DNA from: Rhodocyclaceae bacterium UBA2250
Lineage (GTDB): Bacteria; Pseudomonadota; Gammaproteobacteria; Burkholderiales; Rhodocyclaceae
Length of the DNA stretch: 31,035 nt
NCBI GenBank assembly: GCA_002347285.1
Contig: DDXW01000025.1
Span: 1 to 31,035 of the forward strand
Direction: 5' to 3'
The notes under the pieces are model-generated. The model made no database searches. It was not told the DNA's origin and saw only the letters and a program-made list of their open reading frames with translations. Within the stretch, counting starts at the first letter, position 1. Each line of letters begins with the position of its first letter. Of this stretch, positions 1-8,439 are shown piece by piece. Made by a program: the position numbers and the translations under genes.

Positions 1-201
1 ACCAACGGCGTCGCCGAGCGCTTCAACCGGACGCTGAAGGAACAGGCGATCCACGGCCGTATCTTCAAGAACGTCGAAGAGGTGCGCGTCGCCGTCACCG
101 CGTTCAAAGATCGCTACAATCGCCATTGGCGTCTCGAAAAACTGGGCTTCATGTCACCCTTCGAAGCCCGTCAGGCTTATGCCATGCGAAAGGCGGCCTG
201 A
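1..201 (+). CDS. IS3-family transposase, integrase core, C-terminal part
   Basis: This is an open frame from the first base to a TGA at 199-201, giving the last 66 residues of a DDE transposase. It begins TNGVAERFNRTLKEQ; the glutamate in VAERFNRTLK fits the third catalytic residue of the rve integrase core (DDE type), where IS3/IS150 members have a similar N..E.F..TLK stretch. Near the end, YNRHWRLEKLGFMSPFEAR matches the usual closing motif of these transposases (YN..R.H..L....P..). The start lies upstream of the window. Its last 48 bases are antisense to the 3' end of the ATPase gene, which is a consequence of the insertion. Subgroup within IS3 is not resolved. Confidence 0.85.
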   Translation, partial: TNGVAERFNRTLKEQAIHGRIFKNVEEVRVAVTAFKDRYNRHWRLEKLGFMSPFEARQAYAMRKAA

Positions 202-238
202 GTTGCAAAACCGTGTCCAAACAATCCGAGCCGGTACA
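1..238 (+). mobile_element. right end of an IS3-type insertion sequence
   Basis: The window starts inside an insertion sequence. The transposase reading frame ends at 201, and a short non-coding tail follows and ends in GAGCCGGTACA at about 228-238. IS3-family elements begin with TG and end with CA, so the right terminus is placed at 238. The rest of the element and its left inverted repeat lie outside the window, so neither the inverted repeat nor the target duplication can be verified. The element has inserted into the 3' part of the neighbouring leftward ATPase gene, whose frame runs on into it and stops at 154. Confidence 0.7.
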
Positions 239-2049
239 CTGTCGACTACGTCGAATATCAGTCCAAAGAGGCGCTTGACCGCCTTGCGGTCCGCGTCGAT
301 CTTCTCTTGCGTCACGCCCTCGGTTGGCGCCGTGTCGGGCGAGAAATGCGCCTGCGACAACTGGTCGAGCAGCAGGAAGGCAGGCACTGGCCGGTTACGG
401 TTCGCGAACCATGCGTGTAACCCGAGATGTGCGACGATGTGGTAGCCCACATGGTTCTCGCCGCTGCCGATCTCGCGCATGGGCACCGGCCGCTCAGGCG
501 TATCTGCGACGATGGTCAGCGCACGGGCGTCGAGGCGCAGTGGAGAGTCCGAGTACTCCAAATCGATCTGCTTGGCGTAGTCCGAGAGGTAGCGGCTGAC
601 GTTGGACAGGCAGGATTCCATCTTCGCCTGGATGGTGTCGGAGCTGACCGCCTCGTTGAGCTGGGTCTCTTGCGTCCGCAATTCTATTAGCCGCGACTGC
701 TGCTCGCTGACATCCGGCATCTGTGGGATGTTCTCCATGTACAGGCTGATGCGTCCGAGGACCATGGCACGCCGGGCCTCTGTATCGGTGGCCAGTTGCA
801 GGCGCCGGTTGGCGCGCTTGACCGCCGTCAGCATGACTCGGTTGTCGTCGAGGCGGCGTCGCACGTCAGCGAGCTTGGTTTCTACGTCCTGGATCGCAGT
901 CTCGATGCGAGGCGTCGCGGAATCCATCGCGCCGCTGCGCTCACCTATGTACTCCTGTGCGGCGCGCAGATCGCCTATAGATGGCACCTGTGAGGCGTCA
1001 GGCAGGCTCTGCAGACACAATGGACACGAGTGTCCGGGTGCATCGTGCTCGAAGACCGTCACGGCGTTGAGGCGGGCGGCGTGCTCGCGGGCCTCAGCCG
1101 AATAACCCTTAGAGCTGCCCTCGAAGCTGCGTGCGCGCTCCAGAGTTGAGTGCAACGTCCGCTGTTCCTGTACCAGCTCGCTGCGCACGGAGGAGAGACG
1201 CCGGAACTCGGCGTCCTCTCCGACTTCCTCCGCAGCGGAAGGCACGGGCGTGCTTTGGATGACGCGCAAGGTGTCGATCTTTTCCTGCCAGGGCGCGCTG
1301 TCGTCGAGCGTAGCTAGGCCGACGGCCTTCGCTTCGGCCAGCAGCGTATCGGCCCGACCGACTCCCTCGCCGCGGATTGCGGCGGCCTCGGCGAGCCTGC
1401 GCTCAATTTGGCGGATCTCGGTACGCACGCGCTTGAGTTCCTGTTGTTGCGCCACGTAGTCGTCGGTGACGGCGCCGAGGAAGTAAGGCAGGGTGTCCTG
1501 GATCGCCTGCGCGACAAAGCGGTCGCTCGAGCCGTGGAACAGGTGTCGCCGCTGCGCGATCTCATTTTGTGACTGTAGGCAGAAGGTGAGGGCGTGGCTG
1601 ATGGTGGCCGCCAGTGGCGCGCGGGTCTGCCCCGATGGCGGCTCGTGTAGGTAGTCCGAAAGCCCGGCCCAGGAAGCCAGCAACGAGCGCAAGCCTTCGC
1701 GGTTGGTAGTTTGGCGCAGGGCGCTGGCCGGTGGAATCGTCACCTCGGTGTCGGTCTGGACATAAACCGCTTCGTTGGATTTGCCGTCACCCTGTGGCAA
1801 CTGCCGGGCGACGAAGGCTTGGCCGCGTTGTGTCTGCAGCAGCAGGCCGAACCATCCGACGTTGCGCCGGACCTTGCCCTCGGGAACATCGATCTCCGAG
1901 GCGCCGAAGCAATACTCGATGATGCCAAGGATGGCCGACTTTCCCGTGCGCGAGTCGCCCGAGATGATATTGACTCGGCCCGGCTCGAAACCGAGGACAC
2001 GTTGACGTCCATCGTGGCTGTAGGTCACGATAGCGCGGATCTGGATCAT
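154..2049 (-). CDS. ABC-3C system ATPase (DUF3732, Rad50-like), C-terminus replaced by IS sequence
   Basis: The frame gives 631 residues. The ATG at 2049 is chosen because it overlaps the stop of the upstream gene as ATGA; a longer in-frame extension would run into that gene. Residues 1-48 contain SHDGR and a Walker A loop GDSRTGKS (31-38), the typical opening of DUF3732 proteins. The middle is coiled-coil-like with a CPLC pair near residue 340, resembling a Rad50 zinc hook. Signature GSGENHVGYH lies near 525-534 and Walker B FLLLDQLSQ near 557-566. The family normally continues with a D-loop and a conserved histidine (switch) region. Here the last 27 or so residues, after FDVVDS, are encoded by the inserted element, so that region is missing. 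It is the motor of a three-component operon; ATP hydrolysis is probably impaired. Family assignment is strong; loss of function is inference. Confidence 0.85.
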   Translation of the reverse strand: MIQIRAIVTYSHDGRQRVLGFEPGRVNIISGDSRTGKSAILGIIEYCFGASEIDVPEGKVRRNVGWFGLLLQTQRGQAFVARQLPQGDGKSNEAVYVQTDTEVTIPPASALRQTTNREGLRSLLASWAGLSDYLHEPPSGQTRAPLAATISHALTFCLQSQNEIAQRRHLFHGSSDRFVAQAIQDTLPYFLGAVTDDYVAQQQELKRVRTEIRQIERRLAEAAAIRGEGVGRADTLLAEAKAVGLATLDDSAPWQEKIDTLRVIQSTPVPSAAEEVGEDAEFRRLSSVRSELVQEQRTLHSTLERARSFEGSSKGYSAEAREHAARLNAVTVFEHDAPGHSCPLCLQSLPDASQVPSIGDLRAAQEYIGERSGAMDSATPRIETAIQDVETKLADVRRRLDDNRVMLTAVKRANRRLQLATDTEARRAMVLGRISLYMENIPQMPDVSEQQSRLIELRTQETQLNEAVSSDTIQAKMESCLSNVSRYLSDYAKQIDLEYSDSPLRLDARALTIVADTPERPVPMREIGSGENHVGYHIVAHLGLHAWFANRNRPVPAFLLLDQLSQAHFSPDTAPTEGVTQEKIDADRKAVKRLFGLIFDVVDSVPARIVWTRFCNSGRLSHGISLTGFEG

Positions 2050-2561
2050 GCTTGCACTCCCAACAGCGCCAGCACGGTCGGGGGCGCTCCCGCTTTGCAT
2101 AGCCAGCGGCCAACAAACATGGCCTGACGCATGCACTCCCTCACCTCGTCGCTCGAAGCGCGGAGATAGGTATTGATTTTTCTCGTCTGGGCGTCGCTGG
2201 GGGCGAGCCGGTGGCCGTCAATCGACAGCAGCCCGTGCTGCGCGCCGAAGAGCAGGGCCTCGCGCACGGTGTCGCGCAGCACGACCACGCCCTTTGCAAC
2301 GGCTGATCGTTCCAGTGGGTGATCGTGCACCCAGGTTGCGAGCGACGTGGTGGTCATCCGAGGCAGTTGATCCCGCGTCTGGCCGCGCAACACGAAACTG
2401 GCGCCCACGAACGCGAGCTCGAGAGGCAAACCCGTAGAGGTGGAGGTAAGCGCTGTCGATTCGGTGTGGTAGCCGCGCGCGAGGTGCCACACCGCAATCG
2501 CACAGAAGGCTGGGTTGAGCAGGTTGCGGTGCTCAATGGTGCGTTCCTGCCAGGCCATCAT
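2046..2561 (-). CDS. ABC-3C system middle component
   Basis: A 171-residue protein whose ATG (2559-2561) overlaps the TGA of the upstream gene, and whose own TGA overlaps the next ATG; both are ATGA joints, indicating translational coupling. The N-terminus W-x-x-R-T-x-E-x-x-N-L-L-N-P-A-F is the recognisable opening of the middle-component proteins found between the effector and the DUF3732-type ATPase in ABC-3C systems. The rest is predicted mostly helical, with a possible winged-helix-like C-terminal half. No enzyme motif, signal peptide or membrane segment is visible. By analogy it bridges the ATPase and the nuclease protein. The subfamily number of the middle component is not assigned. Identification rests on the N-terminal motif plus gene order. 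Confidence 0.8.
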   Translation of the reverse strand: MMAWQERTIEHRNLLNPAFCAIAVWHLARGYHTESTALTSTSTGLPLELAFVGASFVLRGQTRDQLPRMTTTSLATWVHDHPLERSAVAKGVVVLRDTVREALLFGAQHGLLSIDGHRLAPSDAQTRKINTYLRASSDEVRECMRQAMFVGRWLCKAGAPPTVLALLGVQA

Positions 2562-3772
2562 GTCGCATTTCCTTCGGCCTTCGCGTCGAAGATGGTCTTA
2601 AGCCGGGCCTCGAAGTCAGGGTGCCAGCCGAGGCGCCGGTCCTCTGCAAGCATGTGCAGTGAGCCGCGGCACACCCAGGGGACGTTGACGCCGGATCGGA
2701 TCGGGATGTGCGCGTCCTCGGCCCACTTCAGGATGGCGCGCCCAGCCTGGGCCATCGCCTCCTCTGTCGCTTGAGGGCCGAGTTCGTCGCAGACTTGCGC
2801 GCGCTGCAACTCCCACTCGGCGTACAGGCGCTTGTCGTATTTCTGCAGATCGGCATCGAACAGCAGGTCATGCCGAGTCCATGCGGAGCGCTGCCGGAAA
2901 GCCTGCAGGTAACTGGTGATCGCGTTGCGGATACGCAGCTGGCTGCCACCGACGAGTTCCACTTGCTTGTAGAACGGACGGGGCGAGAACTCCGGCAATT
3001 GGTCGAGCGCAACCATCAATGCGTCAAGTTCCTCATCGATCGGCAGCGAATCGGGCTTGAGCGACTCCTGGATTTCCGAGATCTGGGCGTCGATCTCGGC
3101 GCGTGGAATGCCCCCGTCCGGATGGACCAGTTCGTGCAGAACACGCTTGAACCACCAGCCCTCAAGCATTTGTACCGACAAGTCCTGATGATGCAGGGAG
3201 ACGTGGTATAGCTCGGCATGCAACTGCTCTAGGATCGCGGCTGCGTCCGGTTGTGCCGGCACAACGTAGATACTCGATAGCAGTTGTTCCCGCTCGGTCT
3301 CGTTCAAAGCCAGGTAGGCGTCGAAGGCGGTCTTGAGCTCGCTGTTGGACGAGGTAGTAGCGGCATGCTTGAGCCGCTTAGCAGCCTCGGCGATGTCCCG
3401 TGCAAGGGTGTCGATTTCCAGCGCGGCACAGGCGCTTCCCTCCGGTGCCTCGGCTGTGGCGATCAAGAAACGTGCCGTGCCGAGAGGAACTTCGCCGCTG
3501 GCCAAGCCGACCATCCAGACACGTAGCGTCTTCCATAGCTCAGGACTGAGATCGGTCAAGGTTGCAGCGGCTTTGAGCGAATGCTTGGCCTGCAGAACGG
3601 TAGCGGGCTCGCCGCCGACTTCGAAGCTCACGTCGTCCAGGGTTTCGATGCTGACCGTGAAGTCGCTGATGCGACTACGGCGGATCGCCCACAGCAGCGC
3701 GATTCGGACTTGGTAGAGGTAACCAACCATCGATGCACTGGCGCCGAAGGTGGACACACTAAGTTGAGTCAT
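2558..3772 (-). CDS. ABC-3C effector: CAP4-like dsDNA nuclease domain plus ABC-3C C-terminal domain
   Basis: A 404-residue protein and the first gene of the leftward operon. Its N-terminal domain (about 10-110) shows a restriction-endonuclease-fold pattern: G17-Y-L-Y-Q, E43, D47 and the Q61-x-K63 pair in VLQAKHS, as in CAP4/DUF4297 nucleases. Residues from about 190 to the end match the C-terminal domain that defines ABC-3C effectors, with FYKQVELVGGSQLRIRNAI, EWELQRAQVCDEL, RGSLHMLAEDRRLGWHPDF and a closing helix. In these systems (classified by Aravind and colleagues) an ABC ATPase is thought to sense invasive nucleoprotein and license the effector. A GGGAGG stretch lies about 12 bases before the ATG. 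All likely catalytic residues are present, so the effector looks intact while the ATPase is broken. Confidence 0.82.
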   Translation of the reverse strand: MTQLSVSTFGASASMVGYLYQVRIALLWAIRRSRISDFTVSIETLDDVSFEVGGEPATVLQAKHSLKAAATLTDLSPELWKTLRVWMVGLASGEVPLGTARFLIATAEAPEGSACAALEIDTLARDIAEAAKRLKHAATTSSNSELKTAFDAYLALNETEREQLLSSIYVVPAQPDAAAILEQLHAELYHVSLHHQDLSVQMLEGWWFKRVLHELVHPDGGIPRAEIDAQISEIQESLKPDSLPIDEELDALMVALDQLPEFSPRPFYKQVELVGGSQLRIRNAITSYLQAFRQRSAWTRHDLLFDADLQKYDKRLYAEWELQRAQVCDELGPQATEEAMAQAGRAILKWAEDAHIPIRSGVNVPWVCRGSLHMLAEDRRLGWHPDFEARLKTIFDAKAEGNAT

Positions 3773-4172
3773 GGCTTGCTCGCCCCTCCCTCAAGGTGGG
3801 CCTTGCATTGTGCGTTTCATTAGGTGGTCGGTGTACCGAAGCTCAACGACAATCCGGGCGCTATCCAACGAATGCGAATGACCGACGGTACTCGTTCACC
3901 ATAATGCCAGAAAGTGGCCGCACGATAGCTGCCATTCAGGCGCCGAGTACTGCCAAAGTCCGCAGCCTATTCGACTACGGTCGTTTAACCGGCCTATGTC
4001 TCCGTCCACTCCGGACGAGGTGCAGCCCAATATCACCCGGCCGTAGTTCGGCCTCTGCTCCCCTTGGCTGATCGCGTTAAATTTGCATTGCGGTTGTGTT
4101 GCGGTTGCTGACAATGGGATACTTCTATAGCAAAACAATCCTCCACTGTGCGACTTGCTCCTGTGAGGTGTC
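3773..4172. other. divergent intergenic region between ABC-3C and Gabija operons
   Basis: About 400 bases with no convincing gene. It must hold the promoters of both divergent operons. A rightward open frame of about 90 codons (3796-4071) has no recognisable family, no clear ribosome binding site and unremarkable composition, so it is not called. No unambiguous -35/-10 pair could be fixed by eye; a tandem 9-bp repeat near the gajA side is listed separately. Confidence 0.5.
4088..4107 (+). promoter_or_regulatory. tandem TTGCGGTTG repeats upstream of gajA
   Basis: TTGCGGTTG occurs at 4088-4096 and again at 4099-4107, so the copies are offset by 11 bases, one helical turn, and begin 85 bases before the gajA start codon. 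Same-face repeats at this distance are typical of an activator or repressor site, but no known box is recognised and the function is inference. Confidence 0.35.
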
Positions 4173-6119
4173 ATGAAACTCGTTCGACTCCGCTTGTCAA
4201 ACTTCCGATCCTTCGGTCTCAGACCAACCAGCATCGAGCTGGGTAACATGACTTTCTTTCTCGGACCCAACGGCGCGGGGAAGACGGCGGTGCTTCAAGC
4301 GCTTGCCCGTATGTTCAGTCTCGATCCGGCGCAGCGACGGATTAGGCGATCCGACTTCCACATCCCATCCGATGAGGCTCCGGAGAACGCACCGGACGAA
4401 CGGGAGCTATGGATCGAGGCGGAATTCGAGTTTCCCGAACTGGACCAAGACGACGCAGACGAAGCCGACCTCCCAGCAGTACCGGGCAACTTTGCGCACA
4501 TGCAACTGGTTGCGGAAGAGGGGCCCGCCAAAGTCCGATTCCGGCTCAAGGCAACGATCGATCAGGACGACGATATTGAAGAGAGCTTCACCTACGTCGT
4601 CAGTGAAGACGCGGACGGAGCCCCTGTCGAGGAAAGCCGTGTGTCGAAGCACGACAGGAGTGCCATTCAGGTTCACTACCTTCCTGCGCGCCGCGACCCT
4701 GCCGATCACATCTCCTACTCTGCCAATGCATTGCTAGGGCGGGCGCTCCAGTCCGCAGACTGGAGTGCCGAGCGCGAGGAGATCGGTACCCTTACAGAGC
4801 AGATCAGCAACGAACTCACGGACAACGCGGCCATCAGTGGGATTGCCACCGCGCTGACCGAGCAATGGGGCAGCTTGCACAAGGGCGCCTATTACGCCAA
4901 TCCATCGGTCTCTTTCAGTCAAAACGAGATCGAGAACCTTCTTCGCCACCTGAGCATCGGATTTACGCCGGGCCACGGCGAGTCGATTGTTGACTTCGCC
5001 AGGCTCAGTGATGGCCAGCAGTCCCTTCTCTACGTTTCGCTGGTGCTTGCCATGCACAGTATTGGCAGTAAGGTCCTGAGTGGTGAGCTGGCAGCAGCGT
5101 TCGACATCGACAAGTTAAGACCCGCCGTCTTCACGCTCATCGCCATCGAGGAGCCGGAGAATAGTCTCTCGCCCCACTATCTCGGGCGCATCGTCAGAAC
5201 GCTGACGGCGTTCGCCGAAGGACAGGACAGCCAAGCCTTGGTGGCAACGCACTCACCCTCATTGCTGCGCCGGGTCCCGCCGGAGTCCGTTCGATATCTC
5301 CGACTGAGCGCGGAGCGGACCACACTCGTCAAGAGCATCAAACTTCCGGAGGACGAGTCAGCACAGAAGTTTGTCCGCGAAGGCGTCCAGGCCTTTCCGG
5401 AACTGTATTTCTCGCGTCTTGTCGTCCTGGGCGAAGGAGATAGCGAACAGGTTGTTCTGCCCCGTCTGCTCGAAGCGCGATGCATCCTTGCTGATGATGC
5501 GTCGATCTCTGTCGCGCCGCTCGGTGGCCGACACGTCAATCACTTCTGGCGTCTCCTGAACGGACTCGGCATCCCCCATGTCACCCTTCTGGACCTGGAT
5601 GTCGCGCGCCATCATGGCGGATGGGGCCGCATCAAGTACGCCGCCAGACAGTTGCTGAACAACGCCGACGTTGATGGCAACGACCTGACGCAAGAAGAGA
5701 TCGACGGCATTCCCGCATGGGACTCCGACGACGGAGTCATCGTTGACGACCGTGGCTGGATTGCACGGTTGGAGGCGCTCGGCGTCTTCTTCTCTGCTCC
5801 GCTCGATCTCGACTTTATGATGATGACGCATTACCCGGAGGCGTACAGAGTTGACGACGACGAGCTGGGCGCACCTGACGAAGACACAGTCAAGGCCGTA
5901 CTCGGTAAGAACCACGATGTGCTGGGGGGGCAGTACACTGACAAGGAGCAGACCTACCTCGATGCGTATCACCGCAGATTCAAGCTAGGCAGCAAGCCCA
6001 CCTGGCACATTCGGGCGATGGCGGGCATGGATGACAACGGGCTGGTCGAGACCATGCCTGACGTGCTTGACCGCATGTTCGACTCCATCAAGGCAAAATT
6101 GGCGGACTTACCCGAATGA
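4173..6119 (+). CDS. gajA: Gabija protein GajA: OLD-family ATPase and TOPRIM endonuclease
   Basis: A 648-residue protein with GAGGTG just before the ATG. The ABC-type ATPase half starts SNFRSFG and has Walker A GPNGAGKT (31-38), signature LSDGQQSLL (about 277), Walker B TLIAIEEPEN (about 320) and switch ATHSPSLL (about 357). The C-terminal half is a TOPRIM nuclease: VVLGEGDSEQ (about 418-427) supplies the metal-binding glutamate and TLLDLDVA (about 471) the acidic pair. This is the architecture of class 2 OLD nucleases and of GajA, which is about 580 residues in the Bacillus cereus system; this one is somewhat longer. The gene overlaps gajB by four bases (ATGA). In Gabija, GajA nicks DNA and is inhibited by nucleotides, so phage-driven nucleotide depletion activates it. 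All key motifs are intact. Confidence 0.9.
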   Translation: MKLVRLRLSNFRSFGLRPTSIELGNMTFFLGPNGAGKTAVLQALARMFSLDPAQRRIRRSDFHIPSDEAPENAPDERELWIEAEFEFPELDQDDADEADLPAVPGNFAHMQLVAEEGPAKVRFRLKATIDQDDDIEESFTYVVSEDADGAPVEESRVSKHDRSAIQVHYLPARRDPADHISYSANALLGRALQSADWSAEREEIGTLTEQISNELTDNAAISGIATALTEQWGSLHKGAYYANPSVSFSQNEIENLLRHLSIGFTPGHGESIVDFARLSDGQQSLLYVSLVLAMHSIGSKVLSGELAAAFDIDKLRPAVFTLIAIEEPENSLSPHYLGRIVRTLTAFAEGQDSQALVATHSPSLLRRVPPESVRYLRLSAERTTLVKSIKLPEDESAQKFVREGVQAFPELYFSRLVVLGEGDSEQVVLPRLLEARCILADDASISVAPLGGRHVNHFWRLLNGLGIPHVTLLDLDVARHHGGWGRIKYAARQLLNNADVDGNDLTQEEIDGIPAWDSDDGVIVDDRGWIARLEALGVFFSAPLDLDFMMMTHYPEAYRVDDDELGAPDEDTVKAVLGKNHDVLGGQYTDKEQTYLDAYHRRFKLGSKPTWHIRAMAGMDDNGLVETMPDVLDRMFDSIKAKLADLPE

Positions 6120-7777
6120 TTGCTGTCGAACAGTGGTCACCCGCAGATGGTCTTTCCCTTGAGCCGAACGCGCTCGCGGCGGTCAAGGAGATCAACCGCA
6201 ATCTAGCTCTGACTGCGGGCCCCGGCGCGGGGAAGACAGAAATGCTGGCGCAGCGCGCTGATTTTCTGCTGCGCACGGGGATTTGCCGCTACCCGAAACG
6301 CATCCTGGCGATCTCCTTCAAGGTCGATGCAAGCCAGAATCTGAAAGCACGGGTCAGAAAGCGTTGTGGGCCGGAGCTTGCGGCGCGTTTCGACAGCCAC
6401 ACGTTTCACGCGTTTGCGAAACGCATCATCGACCGCTTCAGATTGGTTCTGACCGGGAAGGACGCGCTCGATCCGGACTATGCGGTTGGCCCGCACCGGG
6501 TCCAAAGACGATCAATCACGTTCAACGACATGGTGCCGCTCGCGGTCAAGATCGTGGAGGCAAGCCGGATTGCGCGCAACGCGATCAGACAGACCTACAG
6601 CCACGTATTCCTTGATGAGTTTCAAGACTGTACTGATGCGCAGTACCAGCTCATCAAGGAGTGTTTTCAGGGCACGAGCGCCAGACTAACAGCCGTGGGA
6701 GACACGAAGCAACGGATCATGGGATGGGCCGGTGCGCTTGAGGGCATCTTTGAAACCTACGCGGCAGACTTCGACGCACTTCCACTCAACCTCTATCAGA
6801 ACTTCCGATCCGAACCGAGGCTTCGCCGCATGCAAAACGCAATGGTGCGTGTCATGGACTCTCCGGCAGCTCTCACCGATGACGACCTGCCGGGCGATGG
6901 AGGCGAGATCGATGTTCTGCGCTTCGCCGACGATGATGACGAGGCGAATGCCATCGCCGACGCCATGCGCGGCTGGATCGAAAGCGACGACGTTGATCCG
7001 TCCGAGATTGCTGTGTTGGTAAGTAAGCAGCAGAACTTGTACTGCCAGAAGCTGCGTGCCGCGCTCAATGCGCGAGGGGTGCCATTTCGGGACGAAGATG
7101 AAGACCAGAATCTGGCATCGGAGCCGGTTGCGAACCTCATCGTAGACTTCCTTCTCATTGCCGCAGGGCAGCGACAGCCAGCACCCTATCGACGACTTCT
7201 TGACCTTGTTGTATTCGGGCGGGGACTCGATCCGGAACGCGAGTATCAGACTCGTTCCCGGTGGGATCGCTTCGTCGCGGGCGTCAGGCAACGGATCGCG
7301 ATAAACGAGACTGATCTTGCAGACCTTGACGATCTCCAAATCATCGTCAACGAGTTGCTCGATATCGTCGGGCGCGATGCCGTAGTCGGGCTCTCGTCCG
7401 CCTACGCGCAGGGAGACTTTTTGCAACTGCAGATCGAAGCGACGACTGGTCGCGCGCACGTATTGCTATCTGGTGGCGGGGACGCGGTTGCGGCCCTTGC
7501 GTCATTCTCGGGAGACCGCGCTGTGCGCATCATGTCGATCCACAAGAGCAAAGGCCTGGAGTTCGACACTGTGGTAGTACTGGGTGTTGAGAATCAGACC
7601 TTTTGGAGTGACCCAGATGCCGAGCGCTCTGCCTTCTTCGTCGGCATCTCGCGTGCCAAGCGCCGCTTGTACCTGACGGTCTGCGAAAGAAGAGAGCGGC
7701 CGGATGGAGCCGGTCGCTGGCAGATTGACCGGACCGAGCATGACGAGTTCATCGGGTACGCGACCCCCTACCTTTAG
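6116..7777 (+). CDS. gajB: Gabija protein GajB: UvrD/PcrA-like superfamily 1 helicase
   Basis: A 553-residue protein coupled to gajA by an ATGA overlap. Superfamily 1A motifs appear in order: I AGPGAGKT (34-41), II FLDEFQDCT (about 165), III GDTKQRIMGWAGA (about 195), IV LYQNFRSEPRLR (about 225), V SIHKSKGLEFD (about 473) and VI FVGISRAKRRLYLT (about 507). It is shorter than housekeeping UvrD (about 720), as expected for GajB (about 490-550). In Gabija the helicase partners the GajA tetramer and its nucleotide hydrolysis contributes to anti-phage activity. No frameshift or missing motif is seen, so the two-gene system looks functional. The alternative, a stand-alone UvrD next to an OLD nuclease, is functionally the same arrangement. 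Confidence 0.9.
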   Translation: MIAVEQWSPADGLSLEPNALAAVKEINRNLALTAGPGAGKTEMLAQRADFLLRTGICRYPKRILAISFKVDASQNLKARVRKRCGPELAARFDSHTFHAFAKRIIDRFRLVLTGKDALDPDYAVGPHRVQRRSITFNDMVPLAVKIVEASRIARNAIRQTYSHVFLDEFQDCTDAQYQLIKECFQGTSARLTAVGDTKQRIMGWAGALEGIFETYAADFDALPLNLYQNFRSEPRLRRMQNAMVRVMDSPAALTDDDLPGDGGEIDVLRFADDDDEANAIADAMRGWIESDDVDPSEIAVLVSKQQNLYCQKLRAALNARGVPFRDEDEDQNLASEPVANLIVDFLLIAAGQRQPAPYRRLLDLVVFGRGLDPEREYQTRSRWDRFVAGVRQRIAINETDLADLDDLQIIVNELLDIVGRDAVVGLSSAYAQGDFLQLQIEATTGRAHVLLSGGGDAVAALASFSGDRAVRIMSIHKSKGLEFDTVVVLGVENQTFWSDPDAERSAFFVGISRAKRRLYLTVCERRERPDGAGRWQIDRTEHDEFIGYATPYL

Positions 7778-7854
7778 CCTATCAGCACCGCACTAACGGG
7801 CAGATATGACTCCACTGACACCTTAACATCTGGCGCCAGGTTCATCCCCCGCCA

Positions 7855-8430
7855 TCACTTCATAGCGTCGCCGCCAGTCGGGTTGGCTCGCGGCTCGACC
7901 AATTCCTCGGAAGCGGTGGGCTCCGCATGCGGCTGTGTGGTTCTCACTGTAGCACTCGTGGCCTTGATCGCATCAGACAGCGGTCCGAGTTGGGTCGGAC
8001 CCGCATGCGTACCCGACGCCTGGAGCAGCAGCAGTTCGTCGTCTGCCATAGCGGCCAACACTTCGAGCACCTTCTTGAATGAGTCCTGCCGCTGTTTGAT
8101 CGGGCCAGGGTTTTGGCCGCGCATTTCAAGGAAGTGCCTCACATCAGAAGCTGTGGGGAGGAATGTCTTGGTATCAAACCTCGCCGCGAGCACGCGCAGC
8201 GACTCCTTTTGAGCAGTAGCTGGATCGAGGCGCTCAACCATCGCTGTTGCGCTCGGTCGACGGTATTCCTTTACCGGCTTGCGCCCATGCACAGGGAGTG
8301 ATGAGCCTCCCTTAGTCTGTTCGGCGTGAAGGTCGACCAGGCATTGCCGCACCGTGTCGTAACCCCATTCCCGCAACAGCGGGGCCAAGAGGGACATCAG
8401 CAGGTGATGTTTGCTTTTCTTCTCGGTCAT
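7855..8430 (-). CDS. unrecognised 191-aa protein paired with a ParA-type ATPase
   Basis: The gene starts 9 bases after the stop of the ParA-type gene and so is almost certainly in its operon, in the position a ParB/adaptor gene normally holds. I do not recognise the family. The N-terminus, KKSKHHLLMSLLAPLLREWGY, is basic then amphipathic. A central stretch, KTFLPTASDVRHFLEMRGQ, could be a helix-turn-helix-like DNA-binding segment. SFKKVLEVLAAMADDELLLL is a leucine-rich helix, and the last 50 or so residues look disordered (rich in T, S, A, P, E). There is no ParB-type, ribbon-helix-helix or nuclease motif, signal peptide or membrane segment. The downstream neighbour is gajB in convergent orientation, 77 bases away, without a clear terminator between. 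A role as the cargo or centromere adaptor of the ParA protein is inference from position. Confidence 0.7.
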   Translation of the reverse strand: MTEKKSKHHLLMSLLAPLLREWGYDTVRQCLVDLHAEQTKGGSSLPVHGRKPVKEYRRPSATAMVERLDPATAQKESLRVLAARFDTKTFLPTASDVRHFLEMRGQNPGPIKQRQDSFKKVLEVLAAMADDELLLLQASGTHAGPTQLGPLSDAIKATSATVRTTQPHAEPTASEELVEPRANPTGGDAMK

Positions 8431-8439
8431 CGCGACTGC

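Noticed and set aside
6116..7777. Housekeeping UvrD or RecB-type repair helicase
   Set aside because: The protein is too short for UvrD, and the four-base overlap with an OLD/TOPRIM gene identifies it as GajB.
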